DNA of 64,000 nt from Ancylobacter sp. WKF20 (GCF_029760895.1 NZ_CP121679.1:1984001-2048000), one strand, 5' to 3'; shown: positions 9,713-19,139, counted from the stretch's first letter. The notes: generated by a model from the sequence alone, not told the origin. A program made the numbers and translations.

Positions 9713-11785
9713 ATGAATTTCGGCCTCGCCTTCGATCCGCTGATCCCGTTGCCCTGGCTCATCGGCGCCGCCGTTATCGCCGCGCTGGTCGCGCTGCTGG
9801 TCATCGTCTCGCGCACCCGTGGTTCGCTGCTGCGCGCGCTCGCCATCGCCCTCGCGGTGCTCGCGCTCGCCAATCCCTCGCTGACGCGGGAGGAGCGCGA
9901 GCCGCTCTCCACGGTCGTCGCCGTGGTGGTGGACCGCAGCGCCAGCCAGGATTTCGGCGACCGCACGCAGATGACCGACGCCGCCCGCGCCGAGCTTGAA
10001 ACCCGCCTCGCCCGACTGAAGGAACAGGGCGCCGAGGTGCGCTTCATCGACGCCGGTGGCGGTGCCGGCGAGGTGGACGGCACGCGCCTGTTCACCGCCC
10101 TCTCCGCCGGCCTCGCCGATGTTCCGCCCGAGCGGGTGGCCGGCGCCATCTTCCTCACCGATGGGCGGGTGCACGACATCCCCGCCACCATCGCCGCGCT
10201 CGGCTTCCGCGCGCCCGTCCACGCCATCATTTCCGGCAAGGCGGGCGAGCGCGACCGGCGCGTGGCGCTGACCTCGACGCCGCGCTTCGGCATTGTCGGC
10301 CAGCCCCAGACCATCGGCTACCGGGTCGAGGATGAGGGCGCCCCGGCCGGGGCGCGCGTCGCCGTCACCGTGCGGCGCGACGGCGAAGTGGTGGCGCGTC
10401 CCATCGTCACCGCCGGCCAACCGGCCGAGGTCGATGTCGAGATCACCCATGCGGGGGCCAACATCGTCGAGATCGAGGCCGCCGCGCTGGAGGGCGAACT
10501 GACCCCGGTGAACAACCGCGCGGCCGTCTCCATCGACGGCGTGCGTGACAAGCTGCGCGTGCTGCTGGTCTCCGGCGAGCCGCATGTCGGCGAGCGCACC
10601 TGGCGCAACCTGCTGAAGTCTGACGCCAATGTGGACCTCGTGCACTTCACCATCCTGCGCCCGCCGGAGAAGCAGGACGGCACGCCGATCAACGAGCTGT
10701 CGCTCATCGCCTTCCCGACGCGCGAGCTATTCCAGCAGAAGATCAAGGATTTCGATCTGATCATCTTCGACCGCTACGCCCAGCAGGGCGTGCTGCCGAT
10801 GATCTATTTCGACAACATCGTGCGCTATGTGGAGGAAGGCGGCGCGCTGCTGGTCGCCGCCGGCACCGACTATGTCTCCGACGGCTCGGTCTACAACACG
10901 CCGCTGGAAGCCATCCTGCCGGCCGCCCCGACCGGCCAGATGAGCGAGACGCCCTATCGCCCTAAGCTCACCGAGGCCGGCCAGCGCCACCCCGTCACCC
11001 GCGCCTTGCCGGGCTCGCAGAGCGACCCGCCGGCCTGGGCGCGCTTTTTCCGCGTCATCGACACCCAGGGCGCGCGCGGCACCAGCGTGATGGACGGGCC
11101 GGACGGCAAGCCGGTCGTGCTGCTCGATCGCGTCGGCGAGGGCCGCGTGGCGCTGCTGCTCTCCGACCATTTCTGGCTGTGGGCACGCGGCTTCGAGGGC
11201 GGCGGGCCCTATATCGACCTGCTGCGCCGCCTCTCGCACTGGCTGATGAAGGAGCCGGACCTCGAAGAGGAGCGCCTGCGCATGGTCGCGCGCGGCGGCG
11301 ACATCGTCGTCGAGCGCCAGACCATGGGCGATGCCGCCCCGCCGGTGACCATCACCACGCCGACCGGCGCGACGCGCAGCCTGACGCTCGCCAGCGCCGA
11401 GCCCGGCCTGTTCCGCGCCACCTTCCCGGCCGACACGTTGGGTCTCTGGCGGGCGAGCGACGGCACGCACACCGCGCTGGTCAATGTCGGCCCGCTCAAC
11501 CCGCGCGAATTCGCCGAGGTCACCTCAACCACCGAGACGCTGCGTCCGACGATTCAGGCGACGGGCGGCGGCATCTGGCGCATGGCGGATCTCGCCGGCG
11601 GCGTGCCGCGCGTCGTCGCCGTGCGCTCGGGCGAACGCTTCGCCGGGGAGGACTGGATGGGCCTGCAGATGCGCGACGTGTCGGTGGTGCGCGGGCTCGG
11701 CCTTTTCCCGCTCTTCGCCGGCCTGTCGGGCCTGCTGATCCTGCTCGCCGGCGTCGCCGCCGCCTGGGCGCGCGAGGGCCGCTAG
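9713..11785 (+). CDS. Large membrane protein with VWA/glutamine-amidotransferase-like regions
   Basis: A 690-residue protein with two N-terminal membrane helices (about residues 12-50), a large periplasmic domain and a C-terminal helix (about residues 662-685), ending in a short cytoplasmic tail. AVVVDRSASQDFGDRTQMTD at residues 62-81 resembles a VWA metal site. The region around residues 275-420 (LRVLLVSGEPHVGERTWRNLL, YVEEGGALLVAAGTDY) looks like a class I glutamine-amidotransferase fold without an obvious nucleophile. It is the fourth gene of the moxR operon but is separated from the third by a 283-base gap filled with type A and B repeats. The start has GAAGGAG upstream. Function is unknown. 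Confidence 0.85.
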   Translation: MNFGLAFDPLIPLPWLIGAAVIAALVALLVIVSRTRGSLLRALAIALAVLALANPSLTREEREPLSTVVAVVVDRSASQDFGDRTQMTDAARAELETRLARLKEQGAEVRFIDAGGGAGEVDGTRLFTALSAGLADVPPERVAGAIFLTDGRVHDIPATIAALGFRAPVHAIISGKAGERDRRVALTSTPRFGIVGQPQTIGYRVEDEGAPAGARVAVTVRRDGEVVARPIVTAGQPAEVDVEITHAGANIVEIEAAALEGELTPVNNRAAVSIDGVRDKLRVLLVSGEPHVGERTWRNLLKSDANVDLVHFTILRPPEKQDGTPINELSLIAFPTRELFQQKIKDFDLIIFDRYAQQGVLPMIYFDNIVRYVEEGGALLVAAGTDYVSDGSVYNTPLEAILPAAPTGQMSETPYRPKLTEAGQRHPVTRALPGSQSDPPAWARFFRVIDTQGARGTSVMDGPDGKPVVLLDRVGEGRVALLLSDHFWLWARGFEGGGPYIDLLRRLSHWLMKEPDLEEERLRMVARGGDIVVERQTMGDAAPPVTITTPTGATRSLTLASAEPGLFRATFPADTLGLWRASDGTHTALVNVGPLNPREFAEVTSTTETLRPTIQATGGGIWRMADLAGGVPRVVAVRSGERFAGEDWMGLQMRDVSVVRGLGLFPLFAGLSGLLILLAGVAAAWAREGR

Positions 11786-11828
11786 CTTCTAGTTGGCCTG
11801 CTGCCGGCAGGCGGGGCGTTGCCCCGCC

Positions 11829-12071
11829 TCAGCCCGTATAGGGCACTTCCTGCTTCTCGAAGGTCTGCGACGCGATGTTCGGGCGCAGGATGCAGCAATA
11901 TTGCCGGGCGATGTCGCTGATGAGCGCGGCGCGGCTGGCACGGGTACCGTCGATGCGGCGCTCCAGCCACTCATCCGGGACGGTGAGCTGCATCCCCGGC
12001 GCCATGCGGCCGAGAATGGTCTTCAGATCGTCCACATGCATGGCGGCCACCGCCTTGCGCGCCTCGTCCAT
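11829..12071 (-). CDS. Small hypothetical protein
   Basis: An 80-residue protein with no domain I recognise. Support for a real gene is the strong ribosome site GAGGGAGA a few bases before the ATG at 12071 and normal codon use. It contains two cysteines (QYCCILRP). It is convergent with the end of the moxR operon and lies downstream of, and on the same strand as, the GNAT gene 43 bases away. Confidence 0.6.
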   Translation of the reverse strand: MDEARKAVAAMHVDDLKTILGRMAPGMQLTVPDEWLERRIDGTRASRAALISDIARQYCCILRPNIASQTFEKQEVPYTG

Positions 12072-12114
12072 CCCCGCTCTCCCTCAACATGGGGCCGGTT
12101 GACCGGCCGCCGCT

Positions 12115-12657
12115 TCACCCCGCCGCGCGCTCGGGCACGGCGGAAAATCCCTTGCGCACCGGGCCGCGCACCGCCTCAAGCGGCGTGGCGTCCAGCGGGC
12201 AGACCAGCACGCGCGCCGGATCCACCGGGCCCGGCAGGCTCACCTGGCCGTGCGGCACGCGCTTGAAGCCCATCCGGCCATAATAGGGCTCGTCGCCGAC
12301 CAGCAGCACGAGGCGCGCCGCGCCTTCGCCACCGCTCTGGCCCCGCGCCACCTCCAGCGCCTTCTCAACCAGCCGCCGGCCGATGCCGTGCGAGCGGAAG
12401 GGCGGCTCGACGGTGAGCGGGCCGAGCAGCAGGGCGGAAATGTCGCCGATGAGAATAGGCGTCAGCCGCACCGAGCCGACCAGCATGGTGCCGATATAGG
12501 CGGTGAAGGACAGGTCGCGCCGGTGCGGGTTGCCCTCGCGCAGCCGGTAGGCCGTGCGCGCGAAGCGGCCGGGGCCGAAGGTGCGGGCCACCAGCCGCTC
12601 GATGGCGGCATCGTCGGCGGGATTTTCGGGAAACAGCGAAACGGAAAGATCGGTCAT
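12115..12657 (-). CDS. GNAT N-acetyltransferase (YhbS-like)
   Basis: A 180-residue GNAT-fold acetyltransferase. The acetyl-CoA pocket motif A is visible as LTVEPPFRSHGIGRRLVEKALEVA (RxxGxG/A type), followed by LVLLVGDEPYYGRMGFKRVP, which is typical of the YhbS group. The acceptor substrate is unknown. The gene is divergent from the XRE-cupin regulator, with about 300 bases between them, so both could be under that regulator's control. Confidence 0.85.
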   Translation of the reverse strand: MTDLSVSLFPENPADDAAIERLVARTFGPGRFARTAYRLREGNPHRRDLSFTAYIGTMLVGSVRLTPILIGDISALLLGPLTVEPPFRSHGIGRRLVEKALEVARGQSGGEGAARLVLLVGDEPYYGRMGFKRVPHGQVSLPGPVDPARVLVCPLDATPLEAVRGPVRKGFSAVPERAAG

Positions 12658-12936
12658 GGGGCCACTCGGCGCTCAGAGGTCGGCAGGCTCGCCCGAGCGC
12701 GGCAGGCGTTGATCACGAGACGTGCATCACGGCCGCGGGCGGGCGCAGGCGAACGGGATCGCGCGCGCAAAGGCGCGGCGGGTCCGCTCGTCTCGTCGTC
12801 GCTGGGCCGGCAACCGGATCATGTCCATCCCCATGAAGGGCGCCCGGATAGCACAGGGGGAACGCAAGGTGAAGCGGCATGGCAGGGGGCGACGGGCAGA
12901 ACGCGGCATCGGAGGCCCGTTGCCGAGAGCGCGAGC

Positions 12937-12972
12937 GTCCATTATAAGAGATTTATGTCTCTTTTAATGGAC
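12937..12972. promoter_or_regulatory. 15-bp-arm palindrome over the XRE-cupin start codon
   Basis: Arms at 12937-12951 (GTCCATTATAAGAGA) and 12958-12972 (TCTCTTTTAATGGAC) pair with a single mismatch across a 6-base spacer. The spacer contains the first candidate ATG (12955) and the right arm contains the second (12967). It is the only AT-rich stretch in the region. The most likely role is an autoregulatory operator for the XRE protein encoded here. Confidence 0.7.
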
Positions 12973-13518
12973 GATACCACCCACCGCCTCGCCCATCGCC
13001 TGCGCCTCGAGCGGGAGGCGCGGGGCTGGTCGCTGGCCGATCTTGCCGCCCGTTCCGGCGTCGGGAAAGCCACGATCAGCAAGATCGAGCGCGAGGAAAT
13101 GAGCCCCACCGCCGCCACGCTGGTGCGCCTCGCCGCGGCCTTCGATCTCACCCTCGCGGGTCTTCTCCTGCGGGCGGAGGGCGGCGAGCGTCTGTCGCGC
13201 GCCGCCGACCAGCCGCTCTGGCGCGATCCCGAGACCGGCTATACGCGCCGGCAGATCTTCGCCCGGCCGGATCATCCCGTCGAGATGGTCGAGGTCGAAC
13301 TGCCGCCCGGCGCCCGTATCCTGCTGCCGGCCTCCACCTACGGCCATATCCGCCAAATCCTGCAGGTGCGCGCGGGCACGCTGACCCTCACCGAGGGCAA
13401 CGACCGCCACGTGCTGGAGGCCGGCGACTGCCTCGGCTTCGGCCCCCCGGCGGACGTCACCTTCGCCAATGAGAGCGGCGCCCCCTGCCGTTACATCGTC
13501 ACCCTGACCCGCCTGTGA
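12955..13518 (+). CDS. XRE-family transcriptional regulator with cupin domain
   Basis: A 187-residue regulator. Residues 12-66 form an XRE helix-turn-helix (LRLEREARGWSLADLAARSGVGKATISKIERE). Residues 105-185 form a cupin-2 domain (ILQVRAGTLTLTEGNDRHVLEAGDCLGFGPP), the usual ligand sensor in this family. Start at 12955 or 12967, both inside the palindrome. The frame is open for 700 bases further upstream, but that part shows no protein-like sequence. A GNAT gene follows with a 4-base GTGA overlap, so it is probably co-regulated. The ligand is unknown. Confidence 0.88.
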   Translation: MSLLMDDTTHRLAHRLRLEREARGWSLADLAARSGVGKATISKIEREEMSPTAATLVRLAAAFDLTLAGLLLRAEGGERLSRAADQPLWRDPETGYTRRQIFARPDHPVEMVEVELPPGARILLPASTYGHIRQILQVRAGTLTLTEGNDRHVLEAGDCLGFGPPADVTFANESGAPCRYIVTLTRL

Positions 13519-14051
13519 GCCTTTCCATGCCGACCGCCGCCGCAAAAATCCGCCCGCTCGCCACCGCCGATGCGCCTGCCCTCGCCAGCCTGCTGGTCGA
13601 GACTGTCGCCTCAGGCGGCTCCGTCAGCTTCATGCACCCGCTCGATCCGGCGCGGGCGCTGGCCTTCTGGCAGGCGGGGCTGGAGCGGGCGGCTCGGGGC
13701 GAACTCATCATCCTGGGCGCCTTCGTTGGGCAGGAGCTCGTCGCCACCGTCACCCTCGTGCTCGGCCTGCCGGAGAACCAGCCGCACCGCGCCGAGATCG
13801 CCAAGATGATGACCGCGCGCGCCCATCGCGGCCGGGGCTTTGCGCGCGCGCTGCTGATCGAGGCCGAGCGCCACGCCATCGCCGCCGGACGCAGCCTGCT
13901 GGTGCTCGACACGGCGAGCGACGAAGGCGCGGCCGGGCTCTATGAGAAGCAGGGCTTCATGTTGTCCGGCGAGATCCCCGACTATGCGCTCAAGCCCCAT
14001 GGCGGCCTCACCGGCACCCTGATCTATTACAAGCGCCTGCCGCCCGGCTGA
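13515..14051 (+). CDS. GNAT N-acetyltransferase
   Basis: A 178-residue acetyltransferase of the GNAT superfamily. Motif A is seen in IAKMMTARAHRGRGFARALLIEAERHA, followed by LLVLDTASDEGAAGLYEKQGF, a typical motif B. The GTG start at 13515 overlaps the regulator's stop (GTGA), implying translational coupling; ATG 13527 is the alternative. The pairing of an XRE-cupin regulator with a GNAT is common and suggests that the enzyme modifies a small amine or toxic compound sensed by the cupin. The substrate is not known. Confidence 0.85.
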   Translation: MSLSMPTAAAKIRPLATADAPALASLLVETVASGGSVSFMHPLDPARALAFWQAGLERAARGELIILGAFVGQELVATVTLVLGLPENQPHRAEIAKMMTARAHRGRGFARALLIEAERHAIAAGRSLLVLDTASDEGAAGLYEKQGFMLSGEIPDYALKPHGGLTGTLIYYKRLPPG

Positions 14052-14160
14052 GGGAGCGCGGCGGAGGCAGAGCTGCAAAGACGCCCGCGCGCCCGCGCAC
14101 ACGCTTTTGCCTGTCACCGGCCGTCCCGCGCGCTACGTTGAGCCTAACAGGGAGGACGCG

Positions 14161-15129
14161 ATGGGACTGCTGGTCGACGGCCAATGGGTCGACAAATGGT
14201 ACGACACCTCGAGCACCGGCGGGCGCTTCGTGCGCACCACCACGCGCTTCCGCAACTGGGTGACGCCGGACGGCGCCCCCGGCCCCTCCGGCGAGGGCGG
14301 CTTTCCCGCCGAGGCCGGGCGCTACCACCTTTATGTCTCGCTCGCCTGCCCCTGGGCCCACCGCACCCTCATCATGCGCACGCTGAAGAAGCTGGAAGGC
14401 GTCATCTCCGTCTCGGTGGTCGATCCCCATATGGGGCATGAAGGTTGGGTCTTCGCCGACCATGCCGCGCGCCGCACGCCGGGCGCGACGACGGATTCTC
14501 TGCTCGGCAAGCAGCGGCTCTACGAAGTCTATCTCGCCGCCGACCCTGCCTTTTCCGGCCGCGTCACCGTGCCCGTGCTGTGGGACCGCACGCGCGGCAC
14601 CATCGTCAGCAATGAATCGGCAGAGATCATCCGCATGCTCAACAGCGCCTTCGACGCCTTCACGGAGGATCGGCACGATTACTACCCGGCCGCGCTCGCC
14701 GAGGCGATCGACGCGCTCAATGCCCGCATCTATGACGCGGTAAATAACGGGGTCTACAAGGCCGGTTTCGCCACCGCGCAGGATGCCTATGAGGAGGCCG
14801 TCACCGCCCTCTTCACCATGCTCGACGAGCTGGAAGCGCGGCTCGACGGCCAGTCCTGGCTGATGGGTGAGGTGCTGACCGAGGCCGATATCCGCCTCTT
14901 CACCACGCTGATCCGCTTCGATCCGGTCTATGTCGGCCACTTCAAGTGCAACATCCGCCGGATCGTCGATTACCCGAACCTGAAGCGCTTCGTGCGCGCG
15001 CTGTACCACCGCGAGGGCGTCGCCGGCACAGTCGATTTTACTCACATCAAGCGCCACTATTACGAGAGCCACGCCACCATCAACCCGACCGGCATCGTGC
15101 CGGTGGGACCGGATATGGGCTGGCTGTAA
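14161..15129 (+). CDS. Glutathionyl-hydroquinone reductase (YqjG/ECM4 family GST)
   Basis: A 322-residue omega-like glutathione S-transferase. The catalytic CPWAHRTL motif (about residues 63-70) and the extended N-terminus (WVDKWYDTSSTGGRFVRTTTRFRNWV) are diagnostic of S-glutathionyl-(chloro)hydroquinone reductases. The C-terminal helical domain (GEVLTEADIRLFTTLIRFDPVYVGHFKCNIRRI) also fits. The enzyme removes glutathione from glutathionylated hydroquinones. The start at 14161 was chosen for AGGGAGGA just upstream; an ATG-less 18-codon extension is open but unlikely. Confidence 0.92.
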   Translation: MGLLVDGQWVDKWYDTSSTGGRFVRTTTRFRNWVTPDGAPGPSGEGGFPAEAGRYHLYVSLACPWAHRTLIMRTLKKLEGVISVSVVDPHMGHEGWVFADHAARRTPGATTDSLLGKQRLYEVYLAADPAFSGRVTVPVLWDRTRGTIVSNESAEIIRMLNSAFDAFTEDRHDYYPAALAEAIDALNARIYDAVNNGVYKAGFATAQDAYEEAVTALFTMLDELEARLDGQSWLMGEVLTEADIRLFTTLIRFDPVYVGHFKCNIRRIVDYPNLKRFVRALYHREGVAGTVDFTHIKRHYYESHATINPTGIVPVGPDMGWL

Positions 15130-15204
15130 CCCGGCATCCGCGAAAGACGCTTCCCCACCGCGCCGGGCAAAACACATGCAGGGCGCGGTGGAACCGGGCG
15201 GCGG

Positions 15205-16572
15205 GTGCGGGGGATGGACATGGCGGGACGGCATCACAGGAGCCTCAGGGAACAGGCGGTGCTGCTGCCCCTTCTCGTCCTCGCTTTGCCCGCGCTGGCC
15301 CACGCGGACGACGCGCCGGCGAGCGACTGGCTCACCCGCACGACCCTCACCGGCGACTGGAACGGCGCCCGCCCCGCCCTTGCCGCCAAGGGCCTCAGTT
15401 TCCAGGCCAACTGGATCGCCGACGTGATGGGCAATGTCGCCGGCGGCATGCGGCAGGGCCTCGGCGGCGACGGGGAACTCGAGGTCACCGCGACGCTCGA
15501 CCTCGACAAGCTCGCCGGCTGGCAGGGCACGCAGGTTGTGGCCAGCCTCTATTGGCTGCAGGGCCACGGCCTCTCGGCCGACTATGTCGGCAATCTGCTC
15601 ACCGTCACCAATATCGAGCTTCAGCCCGAGCTGCGCCTCGGCGACCTCTATCTCGAGCATGACAGCGCGGACGGGGTCTGGTCGCTGCGCCTCGGCCAGA
15701 TCGGCATCGACGATGATTTCGCCATCAGCCCCACCGCCGGGCTGTTCGTGAATTCCACCTTCGGCTGGCCGGGCCTCGGTGCCATCGACCTGCCGGGCGG
15801 CGGCCCGGCCGAGCCGCTGCCGACCCCCGGAGCGCGCCTGCGCTGGACCCCCAACGCGACCTGGTCGGTGCAGGGCGCCGTGTTCAACGGAAATCCCGAT
15901 GGCGACACCGGCAACACGGACGGGCTCGACTTCCCGCTCGACAATGGCGTCCTCGCCATCGCCGAGATCACCTATACCCACGCCCCCAAGGGCGGCCTGA
16001 CCGGCATCTACCGGTTTGGCGGCTGGTACCTGTCGGAAGGCTCCAGCTCGCTCACCACCGCCAGCAACGGCCTTCCCCTCAGCGCGCCGGGCGCCGACGC
16101 CCCTCTGCCCCTGCCGGGCAGCTACGCGCTCTACGCCATCGCCGACCAGCAGCTCCTGCAAAAGGGCGACGCGACATTGGCCGGCTTCGTGCGCCTCGCC
16201 GTCGCCCCGCAGATCGACCGCAACGAAGCGAGTTTCTATGTCGATGCCGGCCTCACCCTCACCGGCCCGCTCCCCGGCCGCCCGAACGATGTCGCGGGCA
16301 TCGCTTTCGCCTATGCGAAGATCAGCCCCGACCTCGCCGACGCCGACCGCGCCCGCAACGCGGAAACGGGGATCGACGGGCCGGTAATGGACTATGAAGC
16401 GGTGGTGGAAGTCACCTATCAGGCGGCGGTCACCCCCTGGCTAAGCGTGCAGCCCTTCTTCCAATACATTATCCACCCCGGCGGCAACGTCCCCCAACCG
16501 GACGGCAGCGCCCCGACAGAGCCCCTGCGCAACGCCACGGTGATCGGGCTGCGCACGAGGGTGGTGTTTTGA
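15205..16572 (+). CDS. Carbohydrate-selective porin, OprB family
   Basis: A protein of about 455 residues with a signal peptide (hydrophobic LLPLLVLALPALAHADD near residues 19-35). A mature beta-barrel follows, opening with LTGDWNGARPALAAKGLSF, the hallmark of OprB porins. It ends in aromatic VVF, as expected for BAM-dependent outer-membrane insertion. It should allow diffusion of sugars or other small solutes. The start is uncertain: GTG 15205, ATG 15214 and ATG 15220 are all in frame and all leave a workable signal peptide. It stands alone, 75 bases after the GST gene. Confidence 0.88.
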   Translation: MRGMDMAGRHHRSLREQAVLLPLLVLALPALAHADDAPASDWLTRTTLTGDWNGARPALAAKGLSFQANWIADVMGNVAGGMRQGLGGDGELEVTATLDLDKLAGWQGTQVVASLYWLQGHGLSADYVGNLLTVTNIELQPELRLGDLYLEHDSADGVWSLRLGQIGIDDDFAISPTAGLFVNSTFGWPGLGAIDLPGGGPAEPLPTPGARLRWTPNATWSVQGAVFNGNPDGDTGNTDGLDFPLDNGVLAIAEITYTHAPKGGLTGIYRFGGWYLSEGSSSLTTASNGLPLSAPGADAPLPLPGSYALYAIADQQLLQKGDATLAGFVRLAVAPQIDRNEASFYVDAGLTLTGPLPGRPNDVAGIAFAYAKISPDLADADRARNAETGIDGPVMDYEAVVEVTYQAAVTPWLSVQPFFQYIIHPGGNVPQPDGSAPTEPLRNATVIGLRTRVVF

Positions 16573-16594
16573 GGCGAACAGGCCGAGGCTCGCC

Positions 16595-17293
16595 TCACCC
16601 CGCCAGCGCGACCAGCTCCGGCTCATCGGCGCCTGCCGCCGCGATCTCGGCGGCGCTGCGCTTCTTGAAGCGCACCATCGTGTACATGCCGAGCGCGACG
16701 TCACGGGGGATGGGCAGGTCGACGGTGCCGTTGGCCAGCGCCCAGTTGCGCAGGCGGGCGAACTGGAATTCCGGGCGCCAGCCGAGCTTACGGGCCTTGC
16801 GGGCGAACCAGCGCTCGAACACGGCGCGCGGGCCGTCCTCGGCGCCGAGATGGTTGACGAGGATGATCTCGCCGCCGGGCTTCAGCACGCGGGCCATCTC
16901 GTCCAGCGTCTCCTCCGGGTGCGGCACCACGGTGATGACGAACTGCGCGATCACCACGTCGAAGCTGGCATCGGCGAAGCCCATATGGGCGCCGTCCATC
17001 AGGCACAGGCCCTCGACATGGGAGAGGTTTTCCTTCTCCACCTTCTCGCGGGCCTTCTGCAGCATGGGCTCGGAAATATCGACGCCGACGATGCGGTTGG
17101 AGCGCTTATAGGCGGGCAGCGCGAAGCCGGTGCCGACGCCGAAATCGAGGATGCGCCCGCCGATCCGTTCCGCCGCCTTCATCGCCACCTTGCGGCCGGG
17201 CTCGAACACCGCGCCGAACACCACGTCATAAACCGGCGCCCAGCGGGCATAGGCTTCCTCAACGGTGGCGCGATCGAGATCGGTCGGCATCAT
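16595..17293 (-). CDS. pmtA: Phosphatidylethanolamine N-methyltransferase-type SAM methyltransferase
   Basis: A 232-residue class I methyltransferase. Motif I is ILDFGVGTGFALP, motif post-I is IVGVDISEPMLQ and motif IV is FDVVIAQFVITVVP. The opening PTDLDRATVEEAYARWAPVYDVVFG and the tail LKPGGEIILVNHLGAEDGPR match the Bradyrhizobium-type PmtA, which converts phosphatidylethanolamine toward phosphatidylcholine. The start at 17293 has a second ATG directly behind it. Assignment to PmtA rather than a generic methyltransferase is from sequence resemblance only. Confidence 0.78.
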   Translation of the reverse strand: MMPTDLDRATVEEAYARWAPVYDVVFGAVFEPGRKVAMKAAERIGGRILDFGVGTGFALPAYKRSNRIVGVDISEPMLQKAREKVEKENLSHVEGLCLMDGAHMGFADASFDVVIAQFVITVVPHPEETLDEMARVLKPGGEIILVNHLGAEDGPRAVFERWFARKARKLGWRPEFQFARLRNWALANGTVDLPIPRDVALGMYTMVRFKKRSAAEIAAAGADEPELVALAG

Positions 17294-17349
17294 GCGTGTC
17301 CCCTGCCCTGTCACCCGGCCGCAGCGCGGCCTGCCCTGTAAACTGCGAT

Positions 17350-18549
17350 TCACGCGGTACGCGACACCATCTCAATGTCGCGTGTCACCGGCGTGAAGGT
17401 CTCGCGCGCCCGGCGGATGACCCCGCCGCCGAGCAGACGCGCCGAGGGCGCGCCATCCTCGTAGAAGACGCAGGCCTGGCCGGGCGCAACGCCCTCCTCG
17501 GCCATGGCCAGATGCACGTCGATGCCGCCATCGGCCGCGCGGGCGAGATGGCCCGGCACCGGGGCGCGCGCCGAGCGCACCTTCACATAGACCTCGCGCT
17601 CGGCCCCCGCCGCGTCTTCCAACGTTTCATCGCCGATCCAGTTCACCTCATCGACGCGGATGACGGTGACGCCCAGCGCCTCGCGCGGGCCGACCAGCAC
17701 GCGCCGGGCGCGCGCATCGATGCCGACCACATAAAGCGGCTCAGCGGCGGCGATGCCGAGGCCTTTGCGCTGGCCGATCGTGTAGCGCATCACGCCGGCA
17801 TGGCGGCCCAGCACCCGCCCGTCGAGATGCACGATGTCGCCCGGCTCGGCGGCCTCGGGGCGCAGCTTCTCGACGATGGCCGTGTAATGGCCGTTCGGCA
17901 CGAAGCAGATGTCCTGGCTGTCCGGCTTGTCCGCCACCTTGAGGCCGAAGCTCTCGGCCAGCGCGCGCACTTCCGGCTTGCTGGTCTCGCCGAGCGGGAA
18001 GCGCAGCATGTCGATCTGCGCCTGGGTGGTGGCGTAGAGGAAATAGCTCTGGTCGCGGCTCTCATCGAGCGGGCGGAACAGCGCGCGCCGGCCATTGGAC
18101 AGCGGGCGGCTGGTCACATAATGGCCGGTGGCGAGAATGTCGGCGCCGAGGTCGCGCGCGGTCTCCAGGAGGTCGCGGAACTTCACCGTGCGGTTGCAGT
18201 CGACACAGGGGATCGGCGTCTCGCCGGCGGCGTAGGCATCGGCGAAGCGCTCGATCACCGCATGGCGGAAGCGGCTCTCATAGTCGAGCACGTAATGGGG
18301 AATGCCCAGCCGCTCGGCCACGGTGCGCGCGTCATAGATGTCCTGGCCGGCGCAGCAGGCGCCCGGCCGGTGGTGCATCGCCTCGCCATGGTCGTAGAGC
18401 TGCAGCGTCACGCCCAGCACATCATAGCCCGCCTGCGCGTACAGCGCGGCGACCACGGAGGAATCCACGCCGCCGGACATGGCCACGACCACACGGGTCT
18501 CGGCGGGGGAGCGGCCGGGAAAGCTTGAAGCGTCGTCGAGGCGGATCAT
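17350..18549 (-). CDS. mnmA: tRNA 2-thiouridine(34) synthase MnmA
   Basis: A 399-residue thiouridylase. The PP-loop [25 protein letters not shown] is near the N-terminus. The two catalytic cysteines lie in [14 protein letters not shown] and [12 protein letters not shown]. The TGHYV and RDQSYFLY motifs are also present. It thiolates U34 of tRNAs for Lys, Glu and Gln with sulfur from a persulfide relay. The start at 18549 begins [12 protein letters not shown]; an upstream extension of 60 codons is open but shows no family similarity. It is divergent from sciP, with which it shares a 286-base AT-richer intergenic region. Confidence 0.95.
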   Translation of the reverse strand: MIRLDDASSFPGRSPAETRVVVAMSGGVDSSVVAALYAQAGYDVLGVTLQLYDHGEAMHHRPGACCAGQDIYDARTVAERLGIPHYVLDYESRFRHAVIERFADAYAAGETPIPCVDCNRTVKFRDLLETARDLGADILATGHYVTSRPLSNGRRALFRPLDESRDQSYFLYATTQAQIDMLRFPLGETSKPEVRALAESFGLKVADKPDSQDICFVPNGHYTAIVEKLRPEAAEPGDIVHLDGRVLGRHAGVMRYTIGQRKGLGIAAAEPLYVVGIDARARRVLVGPREALGVTVIRVDEVNWIGDETLEDAAGAEREVYVKVRSARAPVPGHLARAADGGIDVHLAMAEEGVAPGQACVFYEDGAPSARLLGGGVIRRARETFTPVTRDIEMVSRTA

Positions 18550-18835
18550 GCGGCGGGCGCGGACCGTGTGCGAGGACAGGGGCGGAAACGGGAAGGCATT
18601 GACCCCCGTTATATAGGGCACCGTGGCGCTTCTATGAACCCTTGTCGTGCGACAAGGCCCGGTCGGCCTCGGGATACCTCTTCCGCTGGGGCGGCAAAGG
18701 TAAACAAAGTCCTGCGCAACTATTAACAAGCTCCTACGTGTCGCGACTTCACCAGAGCGTGATTCGCTTAGGGAAATATTTAAGCCTCGGCAGGTAACCT
18801 GCTCTCATTGATCGCGTGTATTGAGTGAGCGTAAC

Positions 18836-19111
18836 ATGACCGAGCCCTACCGCCCGAGGGTGAAATATGTAATCGGGCCGGACGGAAGTCCGTTAACCAT
18901 TGCCGATCTGCCCCCGCCCAACACCCGGCGGTGGGTTATCCGCCGCAAGGCGGAGGTCGTTGCCGCCGTGCGCGGCGGTCTTCTCAGTCTTGAGGAGGCC
19001 TGCAAGCGCTACACTCTGACGACCGAGGAGTTCCTGTCCTGGCAGGCCTCGATCGACCGCCACGGCCTCGCCGGCCTGCGCACCACTCGTATCCAGCAAT
19101 ACCGCCAGTAA
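18836..19111 (+). CDS. sciP: SciP, CtrA inhibitor (DUF1153)
   Basis: A 91-residue protein that is essentially all DUF1153: RPRVKYVIGPDGSPLTIADLPPP, then RRWVIRRKAEVVAAVRGGLLSLEEACKRY and TTEEFLSWQ. The second half forms a helix-turn-helix. In Caulobacter this protein binds CtrA and blocks transcription at CtrA-dependent promoters, so it is a cell-cycle regulator. The ATG at 18836 gives the conserved length; a TTG at 18821 would add five residues. A GANTC site (18761-18765) lies upstream. A strong terminator follows at 19140. Confidence 0.93.
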   Translation: MTEPYRPRVKYVIGPDGSPLTIADLPPPNTRRWVIRRKAEVVAAVRGGLLSLEEACKRYTLTTEEFLSWQASIDRHGLAGLRTTRIQQYRQ

Positions 19112-19139
19112 TCGGCGCCGTTTTACTTTCATGCAGCTC

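Noticed and set aside
12250..12954. N-terminal extension of the XRE-cupin regulator
   Set aside because: The open frame runs over the divergent GNAT gene and has no similarity or ribosome site; the helix-turn-helix begins right after 12955.
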